Assembly (NCBI GenBank): GCA_028532985.1 | Contig: JANCIK010000006.1 | Coordinates: forward strand, 2,046,001 to 2,110,000 | From: Stropharia rugosoannulata | Lineage: Eukaryota > Basidiomycota > Agaricomycetes > Agaricales > Strophariaceae | Length of the DNA stretch: 64,000 nucleotides | Direction of reading: 5' to 3' | Shown: one piece after another, positions 1 through 11,602 of the stretch | Numbering within the stretch: the stretch's first letter is position 1 | Layout: the number at the start of each line of letters is the position of its first letter | The notes under the pieces: model-generated | The model's database searches: none | The model's input: only the letters and a program-made list of their open reading frames with translations | Told to the model about the DNA's origin: nothing | Translations under genes and position numbers: made by a program

Positions 1-1
1 A

Positions 2-112
2 GAGACGACTGGTAAAGACGAGGTGAACATCGGAGCTACCCCTTCAATGCAACCTGCATCGCTTGTTCAGCACGAAAAGGAGTTGCCAGTTTTGGCATCA
101 CCATCGATGTAA
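2..112 (+). CDS. C-terminal end of an unidentified protein (partial, 5' end outside window)
   Basis: An open frame enters from the left edge and runs 36 codons to TAA at 110-112. The tail is Gln/Pro/Ser-rich, ending LASPSM, with no motif I recognise. The same strand then turns AT- and pyrimidine-rich, as in 3' untranslated sequence. It could be only the last exon of a larger gene. No function is proposed. Confidence 0.45.
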   Translation, partial: ETTGKDEVNIGATPSMQPASLVQHEKELPVLASPSM

Positions 113-744
113 AAGTGCGCCCTATAAAACAGTCTACGTAGTGATTTCGTTTGTCTTTCTTTACGTTTTATAACATGTCTGTTTTTATCGCCCCTTCCTC
201 TTTTTTCAGTTTGTTTTTGCTTTTTCTGTCCTTTGGTTTATCTGTTCAGCTTGTTGCATGATGATACTTATATATATTTGTCTTTTCTAATGGTGTCTAC
301 ATCTCTCTCTGACGCAGGCTCCGTGCTAATTTCATTATTTCAACTAGTTGCTCTGTTGAGTAGGCAGAGGTTGGAGATACGAAGTAGCTAGCAATCAGTT
401 AGAGGATACAAAATGTGAGAATGGTACTCCATACTTAGAACCGTATTTTTGCTTTACTTTGCAATATATATAAGATAGTACCTGTGTACCTATATGAACA
501 TATGTCTAATTTATAGCCATACAAGCTTTCCAATTATTCAGTGAAGGTTAAATATTAAGCGCTCACTGGTTCAGCGCAACATGAGTGCACACCATGGCTT
601 CCTAATTTGGCCACCTTCGGATTGAACCGAGCCTAGATTATTTGTTGGTGCTAACCAATCCCGTCTCAACGATACACGACCAGACAGCGTCCACTGCAAG
701 CCAAATCAAAGGCGGCTGCAATTAGAATTTATACCACCTAACTT
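113..744. other. Intergenic: 3' flank of the left-edge gene and RPB4 promoter
   Basis: Pyrimidine tracts and AT-rich sequence with no convincing coding exon on either strand. It presumably holds the 3' untranslated region of the preceding gene and the RPB4 promoter. I see no repeat or RNA gene here. Confidence 0.5.
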
Positions 745-1393
745 ATGTCTGCTAAGCTACGACACCGTCCCAACGCCGAGGAGGAAGATGCGTCGGCGCT
801 GAAGCTTGGTCCCGGTATGCTCTTGCTAGTTCCCCGCCTTGCAAGCTGAGCGCTGACAAACAATTGTCGCAGAATTCAATAACGCGGGTTGTCTGCTTAT
901 TTCGGAGGTCAAGTACCTCCTTGAGAACCGAGACAAGGATGCGCCCGATACTGCGTGCGTCCCCCTCTTCCACCGTCTCTTACGATGAAGAGGCTTAGGC
1001 TTGTTGCTTGTTGGTGTGTCGTAACGTGCAGTGTGTACAATAAGACGCTCGAGTACGTGAAAACGTTCGCAAAGTTCAACACGACGGATTCTGCAGGTGC
1101 CGTGCGAGAGTGCGTGTTTTATGTGTGTATAGTGCCACCGTTTTCGCTTATCTTTTACTAGAACCCTACGCCGCGAGCCACAGCTCACCCAGTTTGAGAC
1201 TGCCCAAATAGCAAACCTTTGCCCTGCAGACGCGGAGGAGGCGAAGAGTATCGTTCCAAGGTGGGTTGTGCCGTTCCACTGGTGCATCTCGTTAATTAAA
1301 ATACATCCCGTTTCAAGTCTTGTCAAAATTGACGATGATAGACTGCAGGCCCTGCTCGATGAGATACAGACAATGCGGAAGTTCCAAACATAG
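745..1393 (+). CDS. RPB4: DNA-directed RNA polymerase II subunit RPB4
   Basis: Rpb4 forms the dissociable stalk of RNA polymerase II with Rpb7 and acts in initiation, elongation and mRNA fate. Five exons (745-814, 873-954, 1032-1109, 1162-1260, 1318-1393) total 405 bases and give 134 residues, close to the usual 130-220. Family features are an acidic N-terminus, the segment GCLLISEVKYLLENR, then YVKTFAKFNT, and near the C-terminus LTQFETAQIANLCPADAEEA followed by an LQALLDEIQTMRKF helix. All four introns are GT-AG and keep frame, so the model is well supported. It is convergent with PUS1, with stops only about 115 bases apart. Confidence 0.88.
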
Positions 1394-1508
1394 TCACCCA
1401 GCAAAAGCACAAGCTCAAAGTCCCGGCATGCGCAGTTGTATTTTTGTATATAAGAAGACTATTATCTGTAATATAGGCGTCTAAATGCCAGGATAGGCTA
1501 GGCTACAT

Positions 1509-3724
1509 TCAGCCCTCCGCTTCTTCGAGCTGCTTTTTGTTTAGCTTCTCTTCCCCTTCATCCTCCGGTATAATAATGGCGTCCTCGTCCTCCAGTTTCT
1601 TAGTTCCATCGACGGGGAAGCTGGTGGTATCGAATATTTTCTTTTCCCTGAATGGGTTCTCCCGCCTTTCGCCTTGCTTGATAACAGCAGCTTCGGGCAC
1701 TGCACCAGTTGGGCTGAGATATAATAAATCATTGCCAGAGTATGCATCAACTGCCCGAATCCAAGCGTCGAATCTATTCTAACTTGAACGTCTGCACTGC
1801 GGTGAAGAGGGGAACTACTTACAATCCGTCCCGGTCTTCCACTTCTCGCATATTCTTGTAAATGAATACCTCTTTGAAGTTGTTCATCTTTTCACGATGG
1901 ATTTCGAAATCGATCAGCGGCCTAACGAAAGGGTCGGAGGCCGGTAATCTGGAATTTATTTCCGTGATTTTCTCGTTGTACGAGTTGAATAGCGGCTCTT
2001 CTAGAAGAAGACCGAGTGATGGCATCTTGGGTACGAACACATCGCGTTGCCCATACAACTTTTAAAAAAACGAAATTAACATCGTGATCTATGAAAATAA
2101 TGACAAAATTATGTCTTGCCTCGCTGATGATTCGATGGGGGGTCCCCATCCGAGTGCCCAACACTAATATGGCCATCATTTTGCGCTGGAAAATAAAGTG
2201 ATTTTTTAGACCCGAAAACAGGTAATTGAGGATCGACTGACAATCTAGGAGAACGTTAATAATTAAGTTTAGCTCAAATATAAACAGGATTGTACCACTC
2301 ACTTGGTGCAGCATGAAGCTTTGGCCGTGAAAAAGGACGCTGATCCATTCTGTGTCGCCATATACAACAGGATCCGCAACCTAAAGGACACCAATTGTAC
2401 ATTAAATAAAAACCCCATTGTAGCATAAATTGCAGTACCTCAATACTCTTCATGAATCGGTTGTTACTGCGATCCTTGAAATCACGGCCGACAGTGAAGT
2501 TGTGGAAATTGTGGGTTCCTTCGTACTTTTTGGCGAGAATCCTCAGACTCTCCATTTGCTCTGGGGTAGCCCTGAAAGCACGCTTTCGTGCCATGTCTTC
2601 TTCTTGAGAATCAGACTCACGTCCATCCCAGAACTTATACGAGATCGGTGAATTTGAAAGCGCGTCCGGGAACTTGGCAGCATGTTCCGACCAAACTCGA
2701 TGAAGGCCCGAACCAGGCTTAGGGGGTATTAATAGGTACGTTGGAAAGAAGTATGTGTATTTGCGGCTGTCGCACGACCTTCAAAGGGGTTTATGCTGTA
2801 ACCATACTCATAAGTTCAGTGAGACTCACAGTCGAGCATTGAACGAATTTTGCGTTCGGCCCTGCAAATCGGGTGAGAACAGCTTTAATCACTCATTCAA
2901 TGGAACAGGCTTACATATCCCCAAACGCGAATCTCAGGCGGTAACTCTTCGTTAAGTTTTGCAATTAAATCGCTGACACCTGGTATCGTTATGATCATTT
3001 TTAAGGAGACGACATTGCCAGCGGCGTGCACACCCGCGTCTGTGCGTGCAGCTCTAGCCAAGCCCACCTGCATACAGAATTTAGTAAGCTGAATAAAGAT
3101 CGAGAAAATCGTCGACGCACTTTCGTTGGGTTATCAGCGTTGTCCTGCGATACTGCTCCAATTTTCACCAAGGCCTTGAACAGCACACCCTCAATAGTTT
3201 TCGTGTGGTCTGGCTGGCTAAGGTACACTTGGTGGTCAGCAAGCTTAGTCACGGCCAACGACTTCTGAACACACACACATTTGCATTCCACTATATCCCG
3301 ATCCGCAAAATCCCATGAGCAAGGAGCATTGGCGTTTGGGATACCGGATGGCCTTCGGCCGGTCCTCTCCCTCTTTTTCATCCGTACCCTCAGTTGCGCG
3401 CGCAGCATCTTGTTCATCCCGACTCCGCCGCCCCATGCGTCCCTTGGTTTTGTTTTTGGGCTCGAAATCGCGATGTGATTTTTTCTTAGGCCGCTGTCCA
3501 TTCGGCGCGTTTGTAGTATGCGGGCTCGCCGCGTCAGTTGGCGCTGCAGGCGTATTATTTGAAGTAGAGGTCTCTTTTGGAGAGTCTGCACCGCCCACAG
3601 TGGTTGTTGACGCCTCGAGGGAGCCGTCCAGCCTGGGCCGTTTGGATTCTGATGAGTGGGCAGACTCCTCCGTTGGAGAGACCGCTCGCTTCTCAATCGT
3701 ACTCGTAGGATCGTGGTTTGACAT
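1509..3724 (-). CDS. PUS1: tRNA pseudouridine synthase PUS1 (TruA family)
   Basis: Converts uridine to pseudouridine in tRNAs (and in U2 snRNA and some mRNAs in yeast), mainly in the nucleus. The first exon encodes a long Ser/Thr/Lys-rich N-terminus, MSNHDPTSTIEK, then LLMGFCGSGYSGMQ, the start of the TruA fold. Next come TKTIEGVLFKALVKIGAVSQ and ARAARTDAGVHAAGNVVS near 3010-3055, which holds the catalytic Asp of RTDAGVHA. Later exons give YEGTHNFHNFTVGRDFKDRS, GQSFMLHQIRKMMAI (read across an intron) and a charged tail ending LEEAEG. Several short introns interrupt the gene. The chosen ATG matches usual domain spacing; the frame is also open further upstream. Divergent from the Kar9-like gene. 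Confidence 0.9.
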
Positions 3725-4325
3725 GGTATATATCGAATGAAAGCACCTCGAGTGTCGCTGTAAATAAGTACGGTTTACTGAATGTTGGACTATTACTCTT
3801 GCTAGGAGAGATTGTTTACTGAGCAAGCTTAAGCAAACGGTCATGTATGACCTCTCTATTTCAGCAACAAGATTAATGAGAATTCCACCTGATAGCAGAT
3901 ACTTAGGCACGCCGCTTACAAATAATTAACGCTCGAGGCTTTGGAGATGAGCCCTTGAGGAGAAAGAAGAGTGACTTTGGAGTGAATGGAAATTATTAGC
4001 AACTTGTTGTCGGCCCGGCAGACAAGTGCAGCGTGATATAATCGGTCCGGATTTGGACAAGTGTTTAGGCCTTAGGGCGTGACGAGGTAATCGCCACACG
4101 CTTGTACTGCTTAAACGCACTTGGACTGGGGCCAACCCGCTCAGATTCGTGCCGAGCACATTTAACTAACCTCCACTCGCCCGCCTTACGCCGATAGAGG
4201 CCCACCTTGAGTTGCACTATATACCCTTTTCTATCTTACCCAACCGCAACTGCACCTTACTCCCTGTCGCAACCCAGACCCTCTTCTACTTGTACCAACT
4301 CCTTGTTCTTGTAGATATTCTCGAT
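3725..4325. promoter_or_regulatory. Divergent promoter region PUS1 / Kar9-like gene
   Basis: About 600 bases between two start codons pointing outward, with no supported coding exon. A TATA-like element, TATATA at 4218-4223, lies about 105 bases before the plus-strand ATG and is followed by pyrimidine-rich sequence. Confidence 0.45.
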
Positions 4326-7290
4326 ATGTCAACTCTCAGCGCTTCCTCGTCTCGAAGCTCCGTGTATAGCTCTGCATCCCAGTCCAGTCTCAAGTACGAG
4401 CCACCCACGCCCAATTCGATTATGCAGATCCGGTCTGCTTCATCGTCCAAGGTATCGTTCGATGCGGAGGACGAAGGTAAAACGCCATCAGATACGCGTT
4501 TTCGCCCTATTTAACTACTTTGCAACAGAGAATGTAACCATTACCGCAAGTCGTCCGTGGTCTCAGAAGCTGGAACAGCGAAGGAGTTCCGAGTGCGTCG
4601 TTACTTGACATTCCTAGTGTCTTATAATACTGAAGTGACATTTCTATCTAATCAGGGATATACGCCTGCTGGCGATATCTACACACATGACGGAACTTTC
4701 ATATGCAATTTCAGATATACAGACCCGTATTTTCGGTTAGTAGGCATGCACTTGCTGGCGAGCATTATTTCAATTCAAATTGCAGAAATCCAAGAACTAC
4801 GCCATAAATCTCAAACGTTAGGAGACTCCGCGGATACCAACACTACATCGATAATAGATCAATCTTTAATGACCCTTGATGAAAGGCTAGAATCACTTGA
4901 AAAAGGCATCAAGGCTGTGAACGAGACTTTGGAACCCATCTTGGTCAGCGCTACGAACGCCGGCGTGCCAGAGAATGGCTCGAATGATGCTAATGAAGCA
5001 TTGTCTAGAAAACATGCTACCTTATTGGCGGACTGGGAATCAGTTCAGGAGGAGAGTGACGTTCTGCGCGAGGAACTGAAGGAAGACAAATGGCTCACTG
5101 TATTTAGGACAGTTACCGACCAAGCCGATGGGATGATGTCTAGCTTAGAAAAAGCTGTCAACCGGTGTCAAGTACGTGATATCCTGATTGATCCGTGCTT
5201 TCAACGATTCTGAGTTGATATTAGGAATTCATATGGCAAGTCCATCGCCGTGGTTTGGACGACTTCCAGTCAAATGCTGCTATGACGTCGGGCCACGGCG
5301 ACAAATCAGCTATCAACCTAGAAGTATTTAATTCAATTTTTGACTCTTACGATGCCAAAAAAAAGTAAGTGCTTCAACAAGTTGATTTCCACATCCATGC
5401 TCATAGCGCATTCAGGCATTATATGCCGGCGACCTCCAAGGTCCTATCAATAATTGACAAAGGTGTCAAAGACCGCGTGACAAAAAATGGGGAAACACTA
5501 CGAAGACATGCAGAATCTGCGCAGCGATGGAAAAACCTACGGGAAAGAATAGCGCGAACTGATTCTGAAATGGAAGTCACCCGTAAACTTCTCGTGGAAG
5601 GAGACAATGATGATCATGAATCCAATACTTCCGGTACTACCTCCACTAGAAATGGGTTTCTCGCCACTCCGGCCACTGCACCTCGAGTATCACGAGTGTC
5701 AAGTTCAGGAAGCATAGCGTCTAATTCGCTTTCCCCTTTCCGAAAATTTGCGAGGAGGATTACTGGCGGTTCCAAATCGACAGCAGCAGCAGAAGCTCCT
5801 CCTACCACACCTTTAACTGTTTTAAAGAAAAGTATATCTTCCGAGCCTCCTCCAACGACAGCCGCTCTTCGTCGACAAAGAGCATCCCTCTTCGGCACTG
5901 TACGAGACAATAATGCGGTTACACCGTCTACGCCTGAAAGACCCATACACAAGCATAGTATAAGTTATACTCCTGACTCTTCGCCCCATAGTTCTCGTGC
6001 GGGTGATATAGAGCTCATGTCAACAGGCGCAACCCGAGTACCTCTTAAGCAAAGGTGGAATAGTTCCACTAAGGTGGAGCAGGAAGGTCCTGCAATAAAC
6101 AAGGCTCTTCCAAGGAGACCACCCTCTGCAAGCGGCCATTATGGTCGTTTGTATGATGATGTCCCGCCTGTGCCACCCCTTGCCACTCCATCCAGACGAA
6201 GCCTGTCAAGAATGTCTATGGCATCGTCACGGCCTTGGTCCCCAATCATGTCTTCTAATTCAACTACGCATTCGTCGTCATTTTTCCACCCGCATGTGCC
6301 TACAAGCACTTTGAGGACACCCTCTCGAGCTCAGACACCTTCACGGGCAATCACGCCGAGTCTCGTAGCGACTCCACGTACGCGTCCCAAAACGCCAAGT
6401 CATATCCCAACACCTGGTAAAACTTTGCGATCCCTTTCAGGAGTCAGACCTACTGGAGAGTGGTTAGAGAATGACGGGTATCCGAACTCCCAATCCCAAT
6501 CTCCAACGTCTCCAACGTCTGCATCAGGATTTAGCGGCTCGCCTCCTCCTGTATCACACCCTCCTAGACCACCGAGTAGATCAATGATTCCGATTCCAAG
6601 CGTGCATCTACACACCCCGTCGAGGCCATCTTCGTCGATGTCACATATTATGCGTTCAGAAAGCCCGACGATGCGGTCATTCAAGGCCCAGACATTGCGT
6701 GCACAAACACCTGAGCATACGTTACGTTCTCGTGCTCAGCAAATGCCTTTTCACCCTGGCTCTGCAGTTAAACCAAAGAGACTACCCCCTTCCAGTTTTC
6801 GAGATGGATCGACCAGTCGTGCTCCCTCGCGCCCTGGTTCGCGAGCAGGTGCCTTCACACCTTCAATGGATCAGGTGCCCCTCCATGAGTATATTCCGGG
6901 CAACAATTTTGATCCGCTGGATGTGGAGGTTGCTGCCATCGTGAACTCCATAGCACATGGTCTTCTTGTTGAACGAGTGGACCCTCACCTGCGCAAGAGT
7001 CAAATTCCAAAGGAGGGAGAAGAAATCAAGGCGCAATATGCCTTCTCGAATGCGTTGAGCCGCAAGGTGGTAACATGTCGGCTTACAACCCTTACACGAG
7101 CCGGGAAGACTGGGAGCGACACGATAACATCCAAGAAGGTTATGTGCCGCGTTGGAGGAGGTGAGTGTCTTAACGCCTATTTATATAGCTGGTTTTATCT
7201 GGGCGCATCGAATGATTAACTGACTGTGTGCCTCAAGGTTGGCAAGATCTTAGCCATTATATCCTCAACCGCCAGGCTGGGCTGGGCTAG
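4326..7290 (+). CDS. Kar9-like microtubule plus-end protein with C-terminal GAS2 domain
   Basis: Probable cytoskeletal adaptor for nuclear or spindle positioning. Spliced exons give a Ser-rich start (MSTLSASSSRSSVYSS), a Kar9-like helical region (IRLLAISTHMTELSYAIS, then DERLESLEKGIKAVNETLEP and DKWLTVFRTVTDQADGMM), and a long Pro/Ser/Thr-rich disordered region with TPSRAQTPSRAITPS-type repeats. The end is a GAS2 (GAR) domain, where KVMCRVGGG is completed by a last exon reading WQDLSHYILNRQAGLG. SxIP EB1-binding motifs occur at 6398-6409 (SHIP) and 6581-6592 (SMIP). Known: yeast Kar9 binds EB1/Bim1 through SxIP motifs, and GAS2 domains bind microtubules. Inferred: both occur in this one protein. 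The Kar9 assignment rests on recalled similarity and is less certain than the GAS2 domain. Confidence 0.75.
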
Positions 7291-7315
7291 GAGAGGTTAA
7301 GCTAGCCTCTCCTAG
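7287..7315. repeat. Perfect 10-bp inverted repeat over the stop codon
   Basis: CTAGGAGAGG at 7287-7296 and its exact complement CCTCTCCTAG at 7306-7315 flank a 9-base loop. The left arm contains the TAG stop of the Kar9-like gene (7288-7290), so the mRNA could form a hairpin at the end of its reading frame. Confidence 0.7.
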
Positions 7316-8450
7316 GTGCACTGCACACTAGACCACAAACCGCGGTGATCGACTTGACAGCAGGGTCTTCATTCCCCACGTTTCATGCTTTGCCCTCCTC
7401 CCGCTAATTCGGCATAATCATCATGATACCTATGATTATCTGCGCCATGTCACCGTGCAAGAATTCAACCTACCCTCCCCGCAGAAGCACGGTCGTCGCA
7501 TGTCGCAAGGAGCCTTCTTCCTCGTTATCGTTACCGCATATGTACTTGTAAACCTACGCGCTTATTTCTTCATCTGCTGTCTTATCGTTGGTCCGTAGTT
7601 GTCCTTTGTTCGACCCTCGCTTATCCCATTCATCAGTACGTCATCGGTCCCCACACATCGTTTCTGTTTTTTCAAGGCATCAGGCATCTATCATACAATT
7701 CTAGGCGTTCTTCGCCCTTTTGGTCTGTCCACGTGTGTTAATTAGTATGTGCCTTACATTTTCCTCTCCGTACATATTCCATCATGTTATTATCGCTGTG
7801 TCGCTCTTCAGTCACTTTTTTGGTTGTTTCAGAGATTTGTACTAAGTGGCAGACTTGACGTAAGTAACTTGTGTTAAAAAACAGGGTCACACCCTCGGGA
7901 GGTGCACGAATTCGGTCCAGGTCGGTCCGCATCATTGTAATTGTCAAGCGACTGCAATGGCGTTTGACTCGGAACATGCCCAAATCCTTGTTACCTTGTG
8001 TCGATACTTAAACAATGCCGAAGCACTGTCTTCCGGTTTTCGGTTTATCAGCTGCCGCCTGCCATTCGCCTTGAGGCCTCTTGCCACTGAGAAGACGCGT
8101 GTAGAGATAAGATTAATAGAAATCTGCTTCATCGATGTCAATAAACACGATGAAACCACATGTGTTCGTAAAGCAACAAGTTGGTTTGCATTGGCTCCGC
8201 TGGGCGAACAGTGATACTTGGTTATATATCCAAGCCATGTTAGCCATTGTTAGGCTTTTGAGAGCCTGATCCAAGCCTGATCAGTAACGGGCTCGAGCGC
8301 GGCTGGACATCTAGAACGGAGACGAGAAGGAAGGCGACCGAACTGGCTCGGCGGGGCGGTGCGTTAGACATCTGCAGGGCCCCTTTCGCACCAATGGTAA
8401 CCCTTCAAAATCAGTTGTGCCGGAAACTAGTTTCCCCGCCCGATCTGTAA
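7316..8450. other. Intergenic, about 1.1 kb
   Basis: The left part is probably 3' untranslated sequence of the Kar9-like gene. The right part becomes GC-rich toward a TATA box at 8451 and is probably the promoter of the next gene. Small open frames here, for example plus strand 7957-8214, lack splice support or family features. Confidence 0.4.
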
Positions 8451-8457
8451 TATAAAA
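8451..8457 (+). promoter_or_regulatory. TATA box that decides the start of the 8512 gene
   Basis: TATAAAA lies immediately before an ATG at 8458. Transcription should start about 30 bases further on, so that ATG would be missing from the mRNA. The next in-frame ATG, at 8512, is therefore preferred. Confidence 0.5.
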
Positions 8458-8511
8458 ATGGCCCGTCTTAAGAGCAAGCTGCTTTGTCCCCTACCACCAC
8501 CCCAGCCAGCC

Positions 8512-9402
8512 ATGCCGTCCTTCTCCCTTTCCCCGTCCAAGTCCAAGTCCAAGGCGCCGAAGGAGAAGGCACTCAAGGAGGGCGGGGGTGCCAATCCGTC
8601 ACAGTCGCCCATGCGCAAGTTCTCGGGGAAGCTCGCCAAGAAGGTGAAGAGCCAGCTTTGGCGCCTGGACGAGGCCCTCCACCACGTGACGCGCACCCAG
8701 CACAACCCAAACGCTGCACCGCGCTCGTCGCCGCCCGTTATAGCGAAGCGGAAGCCTCCGCCAGTTCGTGAGCGCGCCCATTCCCTTCCCGCAGCAACCT
8801 TCCTCCGCTCAGTCGTCCCCTCTTCCCTGCGCTCATCGCGCAGCCGCGATACATGGGACGTAAAGTACGCAAAGGACCGCGATTCTGATCGATCCAGCTG
8901 CTGCTCCGAGGTCCACCATTTGGGGCCCGAACATGTAGTCATCGCCCCTTTATCGGCGGATATCGTCATATCGGAATCAGAGCCGCTAAAGATTGAACCT
9001 GTCGGGACTACTGCGACTGTCAGTCCGCCTGCTTTGGCGGGCGCGGCTGACCATCCCGTTACTACTATCGCGCCCAGGGAGGATGATCTAGGACGATCAG
9101 ACGAGCCTAACCCATTCCTTGACATCTCTATCGACTTGGGATCAATGCCAAGTTATGCCGAACAACAGCAGGACGACACAGATGTAGCAAGTCCCTCGTT
9201 GTCTCTCAATGCCATTCAGAACGAAACCCAGCCCCTTTCACAGGAGGACTCTTACGATGGAGATGAATTTGTTATTACGCCTTGCGTGCGTACGCTGGTC
9301 GTGCCTACTCCAACCTTTTCGCCTCTGCTACCGAACATGCGCCATCCGTTCTCGACAAACCTCCTAACGTGGTGGTTGTGCCGAACAGTGTGCACCAAAT
9401 GA
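8512..9402 (+). CDS. Hypothetical disordered, Ser/Lys/Pro-rich protein
   Basis: A single open frame of 296 codons from the preferred ATG (314 if the earlier ATG were used). The N-terminus is very basic and Ser-rich (MPSFSLSPSKSKSKAPKEK), followed by KKVKSQLWRLDEALHHVTR, which could be a short amphipathic helix. The rest is low-complexity Ser/Pro/acidic sequence with no signal peptide, membrane segment or known domain. The C-terminal 40 codons read poorly, whereas another frame over 9290-9402 reads more like protein, so the end may be misframed. Codon use resembles its neighbours. I do not recognise a family. Confidence 0.55.
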   Translation: MPSFSLSPSKSKSKAPKEKALKEGGGANPSQSPMRKFSGKLAKKVKSQLWRLDEALHHVTRTQHNPNAAPRSSPPVIAKRKPPPVRERAHSLPAATFLRSVVPSSLRSSRSRDTWDVKYAKDRDSDRSSCCSEVHHLGPEHVVIAPLSADIVISESEPLKIEPVGTTATVSPPALAGAADHPVTTIAPREDDLGRSDEPNPFLDISIDLGSMPSYAEQQQDDTDVASPSLSLNAIQNETQPLSQEDSYDGDEFVITPCVRTLVVPTPTFSPLLPNMRHPFSTNLLTWWLCRTVCTK

Positions 9403-9772
9403 ACACCTATTTATGATTCTTGTCAAACTCCCGCCGTCTGCGCGCAACCAATCCTTGAAGCTTAAAATTATACTTATCTCTGTGTACATACAATTTGTAA
9501 AATACTGTATCTTATGGATTCGGCGCGAAGCCTTCATGATGATGTTTCCTTGAACCTGCACCGAAGTCGATGTGCATGCCATACATTGAACGCGACGCGA
9601 CGCATCTTCGTCATGTGAATGAATGGAGAAACCATGTGATGAGGTCGGAACGCTGTTAATTCTGAATACTCTTTATGACTTTGACGTTGACTTCGACTTC
9701 CTACATATTACTTAGGCTTAACCTGCCCTTCACCGCTCACCCCCGCTCTAACGTTTACCTGCTGTAAGCTAT
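9403..9772. other. Intergenic, 370 bases
   Basis: AT-rich 3' flank followed by the presumed TRAPPC12 promoter. I see no gene, repeat or RNA here. Confidence 0.5.
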
Positions 9773-11602
9773 ATGGCTGATCATTTGCTTTCTGGCGGCA
9801 CCGCAGGGCATATGCCAGAAGAAATACACGATCAAGGTCTCAGTGATTCCCCAAAGTGGATTGAGCCAGAGGTCCCGGACCCTTTCCTAGTAGATGAAGA
9901 ATACAACGAAGCCTCTGAAGAGGAGCAAGTAGCATCTTCTGGTACACTCTCGCCTGGTCAAAACGTCTCTCTAGGGCATTCACAGCCATCCTTACCTCCT
10001 GTATCGCCTCTCCCTAATATCAATAAAGACGTTCCTCTTCCGCCCTCAGATGACAGTGAAGATGAGGAAGAGGACGTACCAGATCTGTATCTCCCGTCCC
10101 TCGTCTTACCCACTATGTTCTTGCCCATACCTAATGTACGCCGTCTACTATCCATTAATACTATAGCCAGATGGTTTTCTTAAAGTACGCATGATAGACC
10201 GACCCTTTGACTACACTCCTCAACAAGTATATCTACCCTCCTGAAACCCGACCGCATCGCGACCTGACCGGCGATTGGCAGCACTCGGACTTCCATACCA
10301 TGGTTGTAAGTATTTCTCTAGCAGTTGTTTTCTAGACCCATGCCTATTCATCCTCTTCCATGTCTGTCTGTCCAACGTTTTAGATGACCAACAGCTGGCG
10401 TGCCTTGGCTCGCATGGCGAGAGATCGTCTCGTCACGATGGACCCTTCCAACGTAGCTGGCGTGCTCAACGTACGTGCCCATACGCTCCGAGTATAAGGC
10501 TCTCCGGAAGTGATGTCCCGTGTACACAGCTCTGGCACCTCCGTCTATCCTGTTTGGCCCGCCTGCGCCTGTTCAACCAGACATCGGCGGAGACGACCAA
10601 CCTATTCACAGCGCTGAACGCCATCGAGCCTCCCGAGACGCGCGCGTACGTGTTTACGCAAATGTTGCCGTTTGAGCTTGAAGTGATGCAAACGCGGCTC
10701 AAGTATTGGGCCGGGGACCACATGAGCTACGTCGACGCGCTCTGCGCTCTGTTGGGGAAATGTCGCTCGCAGTGCCGACTAGCCAAAGGCGACCATGTGC
10801 CGATGTGGAAGGAGCGCGGCTCACGCATCGCACTGATTCTAGCGTCACAGTTGGTCGAAATGCAGGTAAGCATGCCCTAGCACTTTTTGGCCCGATGTTT
10901 TTATGATAAGTGTTTTTGTGCAGGAAGTGACAGCTGCTGCGAAATTGCTGCAGCCTCTTTGTCACCAGGATGGTGAGCCCAGCCATGCAGTCATCTCCGC
11001 TGTTGCGCGGATGTACCTGCATACTGGTAATGTGGCGCTTGCCGCGCGCCATTTCCATGAGGTCGAAGCTGATCCCAGCGCACCGCCCGCTCTCAAGTCT
11101 ATGAATGCGGCCCTGCTCGCTGCTGCAGAAGGAGATTGGACCGAAGCGACTAAGAATTTCCGCGCGATTCTTGATAATGATACGCCTAACTATGTGGTAC
11201 GTATCACATACTTAGTATGCCGTTTCTATCTCATCGAATTGAAACAGGCGGTCAACAATCTGTCAGTCGCACTTCTGAGTCAGGGCAAGCTGAAAGAAGT
11301 AAGATCGTGCCTACATGGTGAAATTTAAAATAAGTGACCATTCGTTATCTACAGGCTATTGAAGTTCTGGAGGCCGCTCTTCGAGAATCTCCCGCTAGTG
11401 TCGTCGTGGCCGAACCCTTCCTCTTCAACCTCTGTGCGTCAATTCACCAGGTTGAATAATCACGCATTAACTCTTTCTAGCGACGCTTTATGAGCTTCGA
11501 TCTACGAATGGCTTTGAGAAGAAGAAACAATTGCTTGTGGAGGCTGCGAAGTGGGGGGGTGATGGTCTACGCACTAACTGCCTCAAGCTGCCTGTCAATT
11601 AG
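9773..11602 (+). CDS. TRAPPC12: TRAPP complex subunit 12 (TTC15-like TPR protein)
   Basis: Subunit of TRAPPIII-type tethering complexes acting in ER-Golgi traffic and autophagy; the animal protein also acts at kinetochores. The first exon is acidic and disordered and ends PTMFLPIPN; after an intron, TDPLTTLLNKYIYPPETRP matches the conserved start of the family core. Further exons give SWRALARMARDRLV, LWHLRLSCLARLRLFNQTSA and a TPR region: MYLHTGNVALAARHFHEVEA, then AVNNLSVALLSQGKLKEAIE and FLFNLSTLYELRSTNGFEKK. It ends NCLKLPVN. All junctions are GT-AG and restore frame. The TPR order and the FNLSTLYELRS signature match TRAPPC12. Nothing looks truncated. Confidence 0.85.

Noticed and set aside
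826..1410. Long minus-strand open frame over RPB4
   Set aside because: It is antisense to five RPB4 exons that splice into a complete conserved protein; it has no family features.
7957..8214. Plus-strand open frame starting MAFDSEHAQILVTLCRYLN
   Set aside because: No promoter, intron support or recognisable domain, and it lies in an untranslated interval.
8427..9125. 232-codon minus-strand open frame
   Set aside because: Antisense to the 8512 gene, Ser/Arg/Gly-rich as expected for the complement of Ser/Pro-rich coding sequence.
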